NCBI GenBank assembly: GCA_007134225.1
Contig: SLLE01000076.1
Location: 1 to 64,000 of the forward strand
Length of the DNA stretch: 64,000 bases
DNA from: Tindallia sp.
GTDB lineage: Bacteria; Bacillota; Clostridia; Peptostreptococcales; Tindalliaceae
Reading direction: 5' to 3'
This document shows, piece after piece, positions 19,510 through 29,660 of the stretch. The position numbers and the translations under genes are program-made. The notes below the pieces were generated by a model that made no database searches, was not told where the DNA came from, and saw only the letters and a program-made list of their open reading frames with translations. Numbering within the stretch: the stretch's first letter is position 1; each line of letters begins with the position of its first letter.

Positions 19510-20253
19510 CTACTTTCCGCTCCATTTCCATACTGGAATAAAACCGGCAAAAAACAACAATACTAAAAATGGATCAAACTGATATGGAAAGAGAGCCCTT
19601 GATGATCCAAGGATCAATCCTGCAAAAAAATAAGAAATAATTGCACGGTAACGATCATATAATTTTTCCAGCAAATGAACCAGCATTAACATTCCAGTGA
19701 GCCCACCCACTCCAAAGATAAGCAGTTTTGTGATCACCAGATCGCTTAAATAGAAAAGCACCGTATCGTATACACCCATCACAATTAATACAGAACTGCC
19801 GGGTAATCCCGGCAGTACCATGGTTGCACTAGACAGTGCTCCTGCGACAAAGAGATAGATCGGATTAACTTCTTCCAGGGCACCTGCCGCACCAATAGGA
19901 TCGTTACTCAGTAAAAATCCAATCATAATGCCAACGCTCATAAAAACCATTCTTTTACTGTTTAATCCCGGGCAGCATTTAAGAACAGCCCTAATGGAAG
20001 CAAGCAAACATCCAAGTAAAAAAATCGACGTCTTATCTCGCTGTTCTGTAAAAAACCAGGCAAACAAAAATCCACTGGCGAATATGCCTGTCAGGATACC
20101 AATCAGAAGTGGAATATATGGCTTCAAAATACGCCTGGCCAAATCACGCACCAATTGCTCATATATACCAAAAATCACGAAAACGGTACCACCGCTCATT
20201 CCCGGAAGTACCATAATAAAACCCAGTACAACACCCTGCAGGTAAAGAGTCAT
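19510..20253 (-). CDS. DUF368 family membrane protein (polyprenyl-phosphate transporter-like)
   Basis: GMSGGTVFVIFGIYEQLV and duplicated VLPGLPGSSVLIVMGVYD, typical of DUF368. Confidence 0.85.
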   Translation of the reverse strand: MTLYLQGVVLGFIMVLPGMSGGTVFVIFGIYEQLVRDLARRILKPYIPLLIGILTGIFASGFLFAWFFTEQRDKTSIFLLGCLLASIRAVLKCCPGLNSKRMVFMSVGIMIGFLLSNDPIGAAGALEEVNPIYLFVAGALSSATMVLPGLPGSSVLIVMGVYDTVLFYLSDLVITKLLIFGVGGLTGMLMLVHLLEKLYDRYRAIISYFFAGLILGSSRALFPYQFDPFLVLLFFAGFIPVWKWSGK

Positions 20254-20294
20254 TCCGACACCCCTCTGATGACATTATTTTTCGTTAAGGCTCA

Positions 20295-21611
20295 TTATAC
20301 AAAACGCTTAACCTGAAACCGGTATACTGTCATGTCTTCGTTTTGACCGATACCTGCTTTTTGTTTTGCAATTTCCAATTGTTGAGCCACAGTATCGACT
20401 CCATCCAGATCCGGCAGCAAGACACCACGTTTATAGTCAGCCTCCACCATAACACCATAGTTTCTGGGGTCCAAATCACTGGTTGACTCGACCACTTCCA
20501 TCTCGCCTAAAATATCCACCTTGACAGACAAGTTGCTCAGTTCTTCCGGTTCTAAAGATGGAAATCTTGGATCTTGCACCGCCGCTGCAATCGCATTTTG
20601 AATGATTTCATCGATCAGGTTTTGATAGGCTGGCATCATCGTACCAATACATCCTCTAAGCTTTCCATGTACATGCAAAGAAACAAAAGTTCCCGCTTGT
20701 TTCCTGAGATTCTCCTTCAACCAGGTTTTCTCCATTATCTCTACCAAATCTCTTTCTGGATCAATTTTTTTTCCCGCTGTAACATATTGACGAATTGCCT
20801 CTCTCGCAACTTGAACATAAGGGTGATGTTCAACCTGGTTACAATGGATGAATGCAGTTAAATATCCAACGCCGAAAGGACCTTCGTAGGATAATAGATC
20901 AATCTCACGATCAAGCCCCTTCACCATTTCATTTGCAGCTAAAAAAGGGTTGAGGCCACATTCGGCGGCATTTTCGCGGATTTGGGGTTCAATGCTTTTC
21001 AATTGATCCAAATCCTTTTCTCGAAAGGCTTTTACCACTAATTGATCAAACAAAGGACCTGATGGATGCAACCCGTATGGACCATCCTGCTTAAGTCGAT
21101 GGCTCAAATCTCCGCTGGCCAGTATCAGGATTTTTTCGTCCTGCTTCCGAAATAGATCACCAAGGCTTTGAGATACACTTAGCAACGCGTCAGATTGGGA
21201 AGGCCCGACACCGATCAGTACAATACTAAACACTTCATGCTCCTTTTGTATATAATACAATGGCACTAGTGTCCCATGATCCATCTCCAGATTTTTCCTG
21301 GACAGTCCTATTTCTTCGCTGATCTTATTCACCAAAGAGGTGTTGCTTTGAATAGTTAGTTGAACGTCTGCACATCCAAACTGCGATAAATTTCCATTCC
21401 AGTGATGATTGGAAGCAACGGTTAAAACACCTCTTGAATGGCTGTGTGGTGTCAGAATAACCAGGGTATCAGGTGCCATTTGGGCTGTTTTTCTTGCCAG
21501 TTGTTTCATTCCTTCTATTGTCTTACTCGCTTCCTGTTCTTTCCCTCTTCCCACCTCAGGTATAATAATAGGCGGATGAGGGGCAAATGCCGCTCCTACA
21601 ACTGGTGACAT
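20295..21611 (-). CDS. AmmeMemoRadiSam system: fused protein B (Memo-like) and protein A (AMMECR1)
   Basis: N-terminal AFAPHPPIIIPEVGRG...ASGDLSHRLK (Memo); C-terminal GTFVSLHVHGKLRGCIGTMMPAYQNL (AMMECR1). Start placed at ATG 21611 with RBS ggaggaac. Confidence 0.9.
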   Translation of the reverse strand: MSPVVGAAFAPHPPIIIPEVGRGKEQEASKTIEGMKQLARKTAQMAPDTLVILTPHSHSRGVLTVASNHHWNGNLSQFGCADVQLTIQSNTSLVNKISEEIGLSRKNLEMDHGTLVPLYYIQKEHEVFSIVLIGVGPSQSDALLSVSQSLGDLFRKQDEKILILASGDLSHRLKQDGPYGLHPSGPLFDQLVVKAFREKDLDQLKSIEPQIRENAAECGLNPFLAANEMVKGLDREIDLLSYEGPFGVGYLTAFIHCNQVEHHPYVQVAREAIRQYVTAGKKIDPERDLVEIMEKTWLKENLRKQAGTFVSLHVHGKLRGCIGTMMPAYQNLIDEIIQNAIAAAVQDPRFPSLEPEELSNLSVKVDILGEMEVVESTSDLDPRNYGVMVEADYKRGVLLPDLDGVDTVAQQLEIAKQKAGIGQNEDMTVYRFQVKRFV

Positions 21612-21625
21612 GATAGTTCCTCCTT

Positions 21626-22480
21626 TCAAGTTGTTGGGATGTTTCCCAGATAGACATAATTCAGATATTGATCTGCGCAATTTTTCACTTCCGTTAACCA
21701 TGCTTTCGGTGTCGCCGGAGCCTGATGCTTATAACTCGGAAAGTATCGACTCAAGTGGAGTGGGATATCAGGAGAGATACCGGCAATCCATCGAAACATA
21801 TTTTCCAGTTCATCCTTTTCATGCATATCCGTCACGAGCAGGGTGGTTATTTCAATATGGCATTGTTGATACGCTCGTTCAATTGTGTTTAATACCGGCT
21901 CTAAATCACCGCCACAAAAACGGCGATATGCGTCTTGGCGAAATGCCTTTAAATCAATATTCATCGCATCCATGTACGGCAAAAGTCTTACCAGTGGCTC
22001 ATCCTCTATATACCCATTTGTCACCATTATGTTTGCAAGTCCTTTCTTTTTTGCCTGTTTTGCTGTTTCAAGCACGTACTCATAATACACCACCGGCTCA
22101 TTATAGGTGTAAGAAATGCTCGGCACATTCAATTCAGTTGCTTCCTCAATAATCCTTTCCGGTCCAACGCTTCTGGTGACAGGTTCACCCATGGAAATAG
22201 AATAATTTTGGCAATAAGAACAGCTAAAATTACATCCATAACTTCCTATAGAAAGAGTTTTAGTGCCAGACATGAAACGGAACAGGGGTTTTTTTTCAAT
22301 TGGATCCAGATTAATCGCTGTCAGTTCAGCGTAGTTCATGCTCATTAAACGACCATCGATATTTTTTCGCACGCGGCATTTCCCCGAAAAACCAGGCACA
22401 AGGTGACAGCGATGAGGACATAGCAAACAAGTAAGGGTCCCATCATCAGAAAAAGTATGATAAAACATTGCTTCACGCAT
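21626..22480 (-). CDS. amrS: AmmeMemoRadiSam system radical SAM enzyme
   Basis: CNFSCSYCQNYSIS (CxxxCxxC), SYTYNEPVVYYEYV; start at ATG 22480 with RBS ggaggtac. Confidence 0.92.
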   Translation of the reverse strand: MREAMFYHTFSDDGTLTCLLCPHRCHLVPGFSGKCRVRKNIDGRLMSMNYAELTAINLDPIEKKPLFRFMSGTKTLSIGSYGCNFSCSYCQNYSISMGEPVTRSVGPERIIEEATELNVPSISYTYNEPVVYYEYVLETAKQAKKKGLANIMVTNGYIEDEPLVRLLPYMDAMNIDLKAFRQDAYRRFCGGDLEPVLNTIERAYQQCHIEITTLLVTDMHEKDELENMFRWIAGISPDIPLHLSRYFPSYKHQAPATPKAWLTEVKNCADQYLNYVYLGNIPTT

Positions 22481-22499
22481 GATCGTACCTCCTCTCCTC

Positions 22500-22540
22500 A
22501 AAAAAATCCTCCCATTTGATTTTATCATTAATCGGGAGGA
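22500..22540 (-). terminator. Terminator downstream of clpB
   Basis: Minus strand TCCTCCC...GGGAGGA then TTTTTT. Confidence 0.7.
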
Positions 22541-22552
22541 AGTTAAAACTTG

Positions 22553-25156
22553 TTATTGGTTTTTCTCTACATGATAAGCCAATTCTCCATTCTCTCTAGT
22601 AACCTTGATTAGGCTGCCGACAGGTATTTCTCCCTTAAGAATCATTCTTCCAATACCTGTTTCCATTTCCTTTTGGATCAAACGCTTAATGGGGCGCGCG
22701 CCATAGACAGGAGAATATCCTTTATCCATCAGGTATTCTTTTGCTTCTTTTTCAATTCGAATGCTTATTTTTTGCTCTTGGAGTCTTCTTTCAATATCCT
22801 GTATGGATAAATCAATGATCCGGAAGATTTCTTCACGCTCCAAGGGCTTAAATAAAACTGTTTCATCAATGCGGTTTAAAAACTCCGGTCTAAACAATCG
22901 CTGAAGTTCCTGCTGTACTTTTTTACGGGTTTCTTCCTTCAAATGGGATCCTTGCTCCAAATCATCCAGAATATATTGGCTCCCTATATTGGATGTCATA
23001 ATAATCAAAGTATTTTTAAAATCTACTGTTTTCCCGTGACTGTCCGTTAACCTTCCATCGTCCAATAATTGAAGCAGAATATGAAATACTTCTGGATGCG
23101 CTTTTTCGATCTCATCCAGCAATACAACGCTATAGGGTTTTCGCCGAACTACCTCTGTTAACTGACCGCCTTCTTCATATCCCACATAACCGGGAGGTGC
23201 TCCGATTAGTCTTGAAACGGAGAACTTTTCCATATACTCGCTCATATCTATACGCACCATATTGTTTTCACTGTCAAAGAGCGCTTCCGCCAATGCCTTT
23301 GCCAGTTCTGTTTTTCCTACACCTGTAGGACCCAAAAATAGAAAGGATCCCATGGGTTTATGAAGATCTTTTAAGCCGGACCTTGCACGAATCACAGCAT
23401 CGCTGACAGCACTGACTGCTTCATGTTGTCCAATGACGCGTTGATGCAGAATGTCTTCAAGCTTCAGCAGTTTCTCTTTTTCACTTTCCAACAATCGCGA
23501 AACGGGAATCCCAGTCCATTTTGATATGATCTCGCTTATCTCACATTCGGTCACTTCTTCCTTCAACATACGGGACTCTCCAAAGGCTTCCAGCTTATTA
23601 TGCTGTTGTTCAATTTTTTTCTCAATTTCTGGTAAAGTTCCATAACGAAGTCTGGCCAATTCTTCTAAATTATACTGCCTTTCAGCTCGTTCGATGGCTT
23701 GTCTTGTTTCTTCCAGTTTACTTTTCAACTCTTTTTCCTGTAATAAAGCATTTTTTTCCTGCTGCCACCTGGCCAGTAACTGTTCATGTCGTTCTTTCAG
23801 CTGATTGATTTCTTTTTCCAATTCTTGGAGTCTTTCCTTCGAAACCTGATCTTTTTCTTTCTTTAAAGCTTCTTTTTCTATTTCCAACTGCATCATACGA
23901 CGTTGCAGCTCATCCAATTCCGATGGCATGCTGTCAATTTCTGTTCGAATCATGGCTGCAGCTTCGTCCATCAGGTCAATGGCTTTATCCGGTAAAAAAC
24001 GGTCTGTAATGTATCGTTCAGACAGTACAGCACATGCCACTAATGCATTATCAGCTATCCGGACCCCATGATGAATTTCAAATCGTTCTTTCAGACCCCG
24101 TAGAATAGAAATGGTCGTTTCCACATCCGGAGCATCAATCAGCACTTTTTGAAATCTTCTTTCCAATGCAGCATCTTTTTCAATATATTTTCGGTGCTCA
24201 TCCAAAGTTGTGGCGCCAATACAGTGAAGTTCGCCTCGCGCCAGCATTGGCTTCAGAATATTACCGGCGTCCATGGAACCTTCCGCTTTACCGGCACCGA
24301 CAATATTGTGAATCTCATCCACGAATAGAAGAATGCGTCCATCTGATTTTTCGATTTCTTTTAAGACAGCTTTTAACCGTTCTTCAAATTCGCCTCGATA
24401 TTTTGCTCCTGCAATTAATGATCCCATGTCCAAGGCAAAGATGGTTTTGTTTTTCAAACCTTCCGGCACATCCCCTTTTACGATTCGTTGAGCTAATCCT
24501 TCCGCAATGGCAGTTTTACCTACACCTGGATCACCTATTAGTACCGGGTTGTTTTTTGTACGTCGGCTCAGAATTCGAATGACTCTCCTTATTTCTGCAT
24601 CTCTTCCAATCACCGGATCCAACTTGCCTTTTCTTGCCATCTCAACTAAATCTCTGCCGTATTTTTCCAGAGGACTGTAGGTGTCTTCCGGAGTCTGACT
24701 TGTCACACGCTGGTTTCCCCGCGCTTCAGTGAGTGCTTTTAAAAATGCATCTTCTGTAATCTGATGTTGTTTCAATAAGTTGGAGGATACTGTGCCGCGT
24801 TCTCGCATCAAAGCAAGGTAGATATGTTCTACCGCTATATAGTCGTCTTTAAAATCCTTTGCAGCTTTTTCAGCCTGAATAAGAATTTGATTAAGCCTTC
24901 TGGTAGCATAAACCTCTTGTGCGCCGCTGCCGGTAACGGAGGGCAGCTTACCAATTTCTTTTTCAAGGTCTGAAATCATCTGATTCAAAGAAACATTCAT
25001 ATTCTGCAGCAAAGTTGGAATTAGTCCGCTCTCCTGCTTCAGTAATGCCAGGTGTAAATGCTCGCCATCGATATATTGATGATTTTTTTCAACGGCGATT
25101 TGTTGAGCTTCCATCATCGCTTCCTGAGATTTTTGCGTTAACCGCTCCATATTCAT
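22553..25156 (-). CDS. clpB: ATP-dependent chaperone ClpB
   Basis: Two AAA domains ([31 protein letters not shown]), long middle coiled coil. Confidence 0.98.
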   Translation of the reverse strand: MNMERLTQKSQEAMMEAQQIAVEKNHQYIDGEHLHLALLKQESGLIPTLLQNMNVSLNQMISDLEKEIGKLPSVTGSGAQEVYATRRLNQILIQAEKAAKDFKDDYIAVEHIYLALMRERGTVSSNLLKQHQITEDAFLKALTEARGNQRVTSQTPEDTYSPLEKYGRDLVEMARKGKLDPVIGRDAEIRRVIRILSRRTKNNPVLIGDPGVGKTAIAEGLAQRIVKGDVPEGLKNKTIFALDMGSLIAGAKYRGEFEERLKAVLKEIEKSDGRILLFVDEIHNIVGAGKAEGSMDAGNILKPMLARGELHCIGATTLDEHRKYIEKDAALERRFQKVLIDAPDVETTISILRGLKERFEIHHGVRIADNALVACAVLSERYITDRFLPDKAIDLMDEAAAMIRTEIDSMPSELDELQRRMMQLEIEKEALKKEKDQVSKERLQELEKEINQLKERHEQLLARWQQEKNALLQEKELKSKLEETRQAIERAERQYNLEELARLRYGTLPEIEKKIEQQHNKLEAFGESRMLKEEVTECEISEIISKWTGIPVSRLLESEKEKLLKLEDILHQRVIGQHEAVSAVSDAVIRARSGLKDLHKPMGSFLFLGPTGVGKTELAKALAEALFDSENNMVRIDMSEYMEKFSVSRLIGAPPGYVGYEEGGQLTEVVRRKPYSVVLLDEIEKAHPEVFHILLQLLDDGRLTDSHGKTVDFKNTLIIMTSNIGSQYILDDLEQGSHLKEETRKKVQQELQRLFRPEFLNRIDETVLFKPLEREEIFRIIDLSIQDIERRLQEQKISIRIEKEAKEYLMDKGYSPVYGARPIKRLIQKEMETGIGRMILKGEIPVGSLIKVTRENGELAYHVEKNQ

Positions 25157-25167
25157 TTCATCGCCCC

Positions 25168-26130
25168 CTATCTCTTTATTGGATTATCCTTCGATATCTC
25201 TCTTAAGCTTTCATAATGCTTTTTCTCTTCTTCTGATAATGGCTCTGGATTTTTAATCATTAGTTCTATATACAGGTCTCCCTCTCTTCCTTTCCGATCA
25301 CAGTATCCTTTACCACTCAATTTCATCTTTTTGCCCGACTGACTGCCTGGGGGTATTTTCACCTTGATAGAGCCAGGCAGGCTTTCCATGGTGATTTCCC
25401 CACCCAAGGCCGCCTCCCAGGGTGTAATAAAAACAGTTTGATAAATATCCAATCCTTCTAAGTTTCGGTTCTTTTCGTTTTTGATGTTAACTTTAAGCAA
25501 CAGATCACCCCGCTGCTTTCCATCTGCAGTTTTATGCCCCTGCCCCTTCAGTTTAATGCGTTCACCAGAAAGTATACCTGGTGGAATTTTTACCGACAAT
25601 TTTTTATCCTGATTTCCAAGATTAATCATAAATTTCTTTTGTTTCCCATGGTATGCTTCTTCAAGCGTAATGCTCAGCTCAGCTTCCACATCCATTGACT
25701 GCTGGTATGAAGATTGAGAAGAAAAGCCTGATCCACCAAATATGTCATGCATATCAAAGCCTGAGCGTTCCCCAAAAAAGGCTTCAAAAAAATCACTGAA
25801 TTCCTCGTGGCTGCTGCCTCGATGGAAACTGCCTCTATATCGATTATCCGAAAAATCAAAGCCAAACTGGCTGGGGTCAAATTCGGCACCATTTTGAAAT
25901 CCTTGGTAATTTTTCAGTTGATCGAATTTCTTTCTTTTCTTTTCATCACCGAGAACTTCATACGCTTCATTTAGCTCTTTAAAATTTGCCTCTGCTTCCT
26001 GATCTCCAGGATGCGTGTCCGGGTGATAGTCTTTCGCAAGTTTTCTATATGCTTTTTTTATCTCTACCTGTGACGCATTCTCATCTACACCCAGTATGTT
26101 ATAATAATCTTTGTATTGCACCTTTATCAC
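25168..26130 (-). CDS. DnaJ/CbpA-like co-chaperone (J domain plus DnaJ C-terminal domain, no zinc finger)
   Basis: [37 protein letters not shown]-terminal DnaJ_C; no CxxCxGxG repeats. Confidence 0.92.
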   Translation of the reverse strand: MIKVQYKDYYNILGVDENASQVEIKKAYRKLAKDYHPDTHPGDQEAEANFKELNEAYEVLGDEKKRKKFDQLKNYQGFQNGAEFDPSQFGFDFSDNRYRGSFHRGSSHEEFSDFFEAFFGERSGFDMHDIFGGSGFSSQSSYQQSMDVEAELSITLEEAYHGKQKKFMINLGNQDKKLSVKIPPGILSGERIKLKGQGHKTADGKQRGDLLLKVNIKNEKNRNLEGLDIYQTVFITPWEAALGGEITMESLPGSIKVKIPPGSQSGKKMKLSGKGYCDRKGREGDLYIELMIKNPEPLSEEEKKHYESLREISKDNPIKR

Positions 26131-26164
26131 CTGCCTTTGATCAATTTGGCTCTTTTTGAATTTG

Positions 26165-26181
26165 ATTGACTTTCTTTGACC
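26165..26181 (-). promoter_or_regulatory. CtsR operator upstream of dnaJ-like/clpB
   Basis: Minus strand GGTCAAA-GAA-AGTCAAT versus consensus RGTCAAA-NAN-RGTCAAA; adjacent -10 TATAAT at 26193-26198 and -35 TTGCAT with 16-nt spacer. Confidence 0.75.
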
Positions 26182-26332
26182 TTCTTGGTTTTATTATACC
26201 ATTTTCATCAAAAAATGCAATGCAAATATCCCGTTAAGGATCTCTATTCTCACATCCAGATCATCTGTCTCCTCAGTCTATTATCTTTCTTTGTTTATTC
26301 AGTTCTATTTTAGGTATTATTAGGATAGACAA

Positions 26333-26422
26333 CACTATAGCATTAGTGAGCGATAAGCGGTGCCATGTAGAGAGCCGTTCCCGTGGCTTTGCGATCTAGT
26401 AAAACAAGTATACGCTGTAGTG
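26333..26422 (+). ncRNA. Candidate structured 5'-UTR RNA (class not recognised)
   Basis: Closing stem CACTATAGC (26333-26341)/GCTGTAGTG (26414-26422) and inner stem GCCATG (26362-26367)/CGTGGC (26382-26387); each has one G-U wobble that is preserved only on the + strand. Confidence 0.4.
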
Positions 26423-26460
26423 ATAACCACTTATTCATTTATAGAAACGGAGGGGTTAAT

Positions 26461-27456
26461 GTGTCATCGATTAAATCTGAAATTTATGGGATCCAAATGA
26501 AAAGTCCTGTTGTCGTAGGAGCTTGCTCTCTGACATCACGGCCAGAAAAAGCAAAAGAGCTGGAAAAAGCAGGAGCAGGTGCGCTCATTATCAAATCACT
26601 TTTCGAAGAAGAATTGCAACTGGAGCGGAATCAGTTAGATGAGCAGTTAGAAAAGTATAATGATTTACATGCCGAAATGATCACCCATTTCCCACATATG
26701 GAGCATGCTGGTGATGCTGCTCATCTGCAAATGGTGAAAAAAGTTAAGGATGCTGTTGCGATCCCCGTCATTGCCAGCCTTAATGCAGTCACAATGGATG
26801 GATGGGTTGCGTATGCAAAAGATTTGGAAAAGACTGGAGTCGATGGGTTGGAGCTAAATTTCTACGCGCTTCCGGTGGATCGCCAAAATACTGCCGATAA
26901 TATTATCAATCGACAAATAGAAATTGTCCAAAAGGTTAAGAATGCCGTATCGATCCCAGTTGGAGTTAAACTAAGTCCTTATTACACACACTTGATGAAT
27001 GTCACAGAGTCTTTGGAAAAAGCTGGAGCAGATGGTTTTACCATGTTTAATCGGTTTTTTCAACCAGATGTGGATATCATGAGTGAGACAGAGTCTGTTA
27101 CTTTCTCTTTCAGCGATGCACAGGATGATTTGCTGGCAATCCAATGGATTGCACTCCTTAGCGACCGATTAAAGACTCCCCTGACTGCCAGCAACGGAAT
27201 ACTGGATTATGAGGAAGCTGTTAAAGCGATTCTCGTGGGTTCAAAATCTGTACAGGTTGTCAGTGCACTGTATAAAAATGGAACCGATCAGATCACAAAA
27301 ATAAATCAGGGAATCCAAAAATGGATGGATCTAAAAGGATACGCTGAAATCAGCGATTTTAGTGGTAAAATGAGCAAAGATAAGCAGCGAGATCCATGGG
27401 CTTATGAGCGGGTACAATATATCGAAATGCTGTTGAAAAAAAGTAGTTTTTTCTAA
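26461..27456 (+). CDS. Dihydroorotate dehydrogenase-like protein (PyrD paralog)
   Basis: GTG start with RBS cggagggg; PVVVGACSLTSRPEKAKELEKAGAGALIIKSLFEEE; TIM-barrel DHOD features. Confidence 0.8.
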   Translation: MSSIKSEIYGIQMKSPVVVGACSLTSRPEKAKELEKAGAGALIIKSLFEEELQLERNQLDEQLEKYNDLHAEMITHFPHMEHAGDAAHLQMVKKVKDAVAIPVIASLNAVTMDGWVAYAKDLEKTGVDGLELNFYALPVDRQNTADNIINRQIEIVQKVKNAVSIPVGVKLSPYYTHLMNVTESLEKAGADGFTMFNRFFQPDVDIMSETESVTFSFSDAQDDLLAIQWIALLSDRLKTPLTASNGILDYEEAVKAILVGSKSVQVVSALYKNGTDQITKINQGIQKWMDLKGYAEISDFSGKMSKDKQRDPWAYERVQYIEMLLKKSSFF

Positions 27457-27540
27457 GAACACCTATTGCAGAAGGATATGTCGATTATCTCGCACACTAT
27501 TTAACTATGACAAAATCATGATACAATAGGAGGTTCTGAA

Positions 27541-28047
27541 ATGAAAACGGAGAAAGATATTATTGAATTTGCTATGGCAATGGAGCTTCAGGGACAACGG
27601 TTTTACCAAAGCTTTGTTGACCAGGTTGAGAATGAAACCGCTAAAATGTGGTTTAAGTCTCTGGCTGAAACTGAGAAAGAGCATTATGATATTTTAAAAA
27701 AACAATTTGATTCATTGAATGATCAGGGAGAATGGTTGGATATTAGTGACGAACTTTCAAAGAACCCGGATCAATCTCTTTTCAATGAACGAAAAGAGAA
27801 TGAAAATCTTGAAATAAAGAAACTTCACAGCCATGCAGATTTGTCCATTTTGCGAATGGCTTATTTAATTGAAAATGACTTTGCTGAATACTACAAGAAG
27901 GCGGCAGAGCAAACAGAAGATCCACAGGGAAAAAAACTGCTGATGACACTATTTGAATGGGAAAACGAGCATCGACGACTCTTTCATGAAGAATATCAGC
28001 AAGCTATGCAAGACAACTGGTTTGATCAAGGTTTTTCACCATTTTAA
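27541..28047 (+). CDS. Rubrerythrin-like ferritin-family protein
   Basis: Paired ExxH-type helices: ELQGQRFYQSFVDQ, ETEKEHYDILKKQ, ENDFAEYYKKAAEQ, WENEHRRLFHEEY. Confidence 0.8.
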   Translation: MKTEKDIIEFAMAMELQGQRFYQSFVDQVENETAKMWFKSLAETEKEHYDILKKQFDSLNDQGEWLDISDELSKNPDQSLFNERKENENLEIKKLHSHADLSILRMAYLIENDFAEYYKKAAEQTEDPQGKKLLMTLFEWENEHRRLFHEEYQQAMQDNWFDQGFSPF

Positions 28048-28048
28048 A

Positions 28049-28086
28049 TAATCGAGTGACCGTTTCGGTCACTCGATTACTTTTTT
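28049..28086 (+). terminator. Rho-independent terminator, overlapping the convergent nnr 3' end
   Basis: TAATCGAGTGACCG-TTT-CGGTCACTCGATTA then CTTTTTT. Confidence 0.85.
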
Positions 28087-29637
28087 AATAGCAGCTGGTA
28101 AAAACTCAATCAAGTCTCCTGCTATGATCCCCGTCATTCCCATAAATTCCGCGGCTATATCTCCGGAAAATCCATGCAAATAAGCAGCAGCGGCAGCAGC
28201 CTTTAAGCCGCTATCTGTTCGATGACAAAGTGCAGCAATCATTCCGGCTAATACATCACCACTGCCACCGGTTGCCATGCCTGGATTTCCCGTCGAGTTA
28301 ATCCAGACTTCACCATTTTCATCAGCAATAACCGTACCGGCTCCTTTTAAGAGTATGGTTGCCTTCCACTTTTCTGCAAATGTTTTTGTTACCTTCAACC
28401 GATTTTGATTAATTTCTTCCACCGTTAAACCTGTTAAACGAGCCATTTCCCCTGGATGAGGCGTCATAATCCATGGGCTCATGCTTTGTGTAAACCATTC
28501 AGGATGTTCTGATAAAATATTCAATGCATCCGCATCCAAAACCATCGGTTTATTAGATGTTTGCAGTAAAAATGATAAATATGCTTCGCGACCTTTGCTT
28601 TTTCCCCACCCTGGACCAGCCACGATGACATCCGCACCGGTCATTTGGCTTTTCAATATTTCTTCGGCATCATGCGTCAAATGACCATTTTCATCGATCG
28701 GATAAGATATAGTTGTTGCCTCCGGAAGCATTTGCTCGTAAAGATCGTTAAGCTTTTCCTCACAGGCTATTCGAACCAACCCGGCACCACTTCTTAGGGC
28801 AGCCTTCGCGGCTAACACAGATGCTCCCGTCATCCCACGGGATCCAGCCAGTATAAGAATCGTCCCTCCATGTCCTTTATGATCGTTTTTTTCACATGGA
28901 CGGATCCATTTTCTGACACTTTCTGAATCCGTTTTTCTGGCGGCAAAATCCGTTCCATCTCTTAACGCTGCCGGAATTCCAATGTCAACAACGATCAACT
29001 CTCCATTTAATGCAGCTCCTGGATATAGCAAATTACCAATTTTAGGCAGCTGAAAGGATATGGTTTTATCGGCTTTTACTGCATTGGCAAGTATTTTCCC
29101 AGTATTTCCCTGGACTCCCGAAGGAATATCGACTGAAACAACGGTGCAGGGTGACTGATTTATACGTTCAATAACCTTCAAAAACAAACCTTCCACGTCA
29201 CGATCCAATCCAGTGCCAAATATTGCATCAATCACCACCGTTCCTTCTTTTAATCTTTCTTCAAACATTTGCATATATACCTGCACATTCTTTTCTTCAC
29301 GATCAGACAAATGGAAAATGTCCGTTGTTTGTCTGGCAAGCATTTGATAGTTTTGTCTACTTTCTCCCTTTAGATTCTCTGGATCAGACACTAAAAAAAC
29401 ATCCGTCTTAAGATTATTTCTCAGTAAATGCCTGGCCAAAGCTAAACCATCACCACCATTATTTCCGGGACCACAACAAACAAGAAAGCCATTAACTTGA
29501 TTCTCTCTATTAACGCTTAACACTTCCTGGGCTAAAGCCAAACTTGCATGCTCCATTAAAAGCAGCCCAGGAATGTCATATTCTTCAATTGTTCTTTGAT
29601 CCAGCATTTTCATTTGTTCATTCGTAACAATTTTCAA
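28069..29637 (-). CDS. nnr: Bifunctional ADP-dependent NAD(P)H-hydrate dehydratase/NAD(P)H-hydrate epimerase
   Basis: YjeF_N: GPGNNGGDGLALARHL; carbohydrate kinase-like: GHGGTILILAGSRGMTGA, TPHPGEMARL, GSGDVLAGMIAAL. Start probably TTG near 29637 after aaaggaggg. Confidence 0.93.
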   Translation of the reverse strand: MKIVTNEQMKMLDQRTIEEYDIPGLLLMEHASLALAQEVLSVNRENQVNGFLVCCGPGNNGGDGLALARHLLRNNLKTDVFLVSDPENLKGESRQNYQMLARQTTDIFHLSDREEKNVQVYMQMFEERLKEGTVVIDAIFGTGLDRDVEGLFLKVIERINQSPCTVVSVDIPSGVQGNTGKILANAVKADKTISFQLPKIGNLLYPGAALNGELIVVDIGIPAALRDGTDFAARKTDSESVRKWIRPCEKNDHKGHGGTILILAGSRGMTGASVLAAKAALRSGAGLVRIACEEKLNDLYEQMLPEATTISYPIDENGHLTHDAEEILKSQMTGADVIVAGPGWGKSKGREAYLSFLLQTSNKPMVLDADALNILSEHPEWFTQSMSPWIMTPHPGEMARLTGLTVEEINQNRLKVTKTFAEKWKATILLKGAGTVIADENGEVWINSTGNPGMATGGSGDVLAGMIAALCHRTDSGLKAAAAAAYLHGFSGDIAAEFMGMTGIIAGDLIEFLPAAIKKVIE

Positions 29638-29660
29638 TTTCAGACCCTCCTTTAGCTTAT

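Noticed and set aside
26350-26363. gataagcggtgc shared between the 5'-UTR candidate and repeat module 3 (29704-29715)
   Set aside because: A 12-nt match between two sites in 64 kb is expected by chance many times and no flanking similarity extends it.
26333-26422. c-di-GMP-I (GEMM) riboswitch on the minus strand (CGCAAAGCCACGGG...CATGGC resembles part of the core)
   Set aside because: The GCAAACC receptor part is absent, and on this strand both stems acquire A-C mismatches that are G-U pairs on the + strand. An Infernal search would be decisive.
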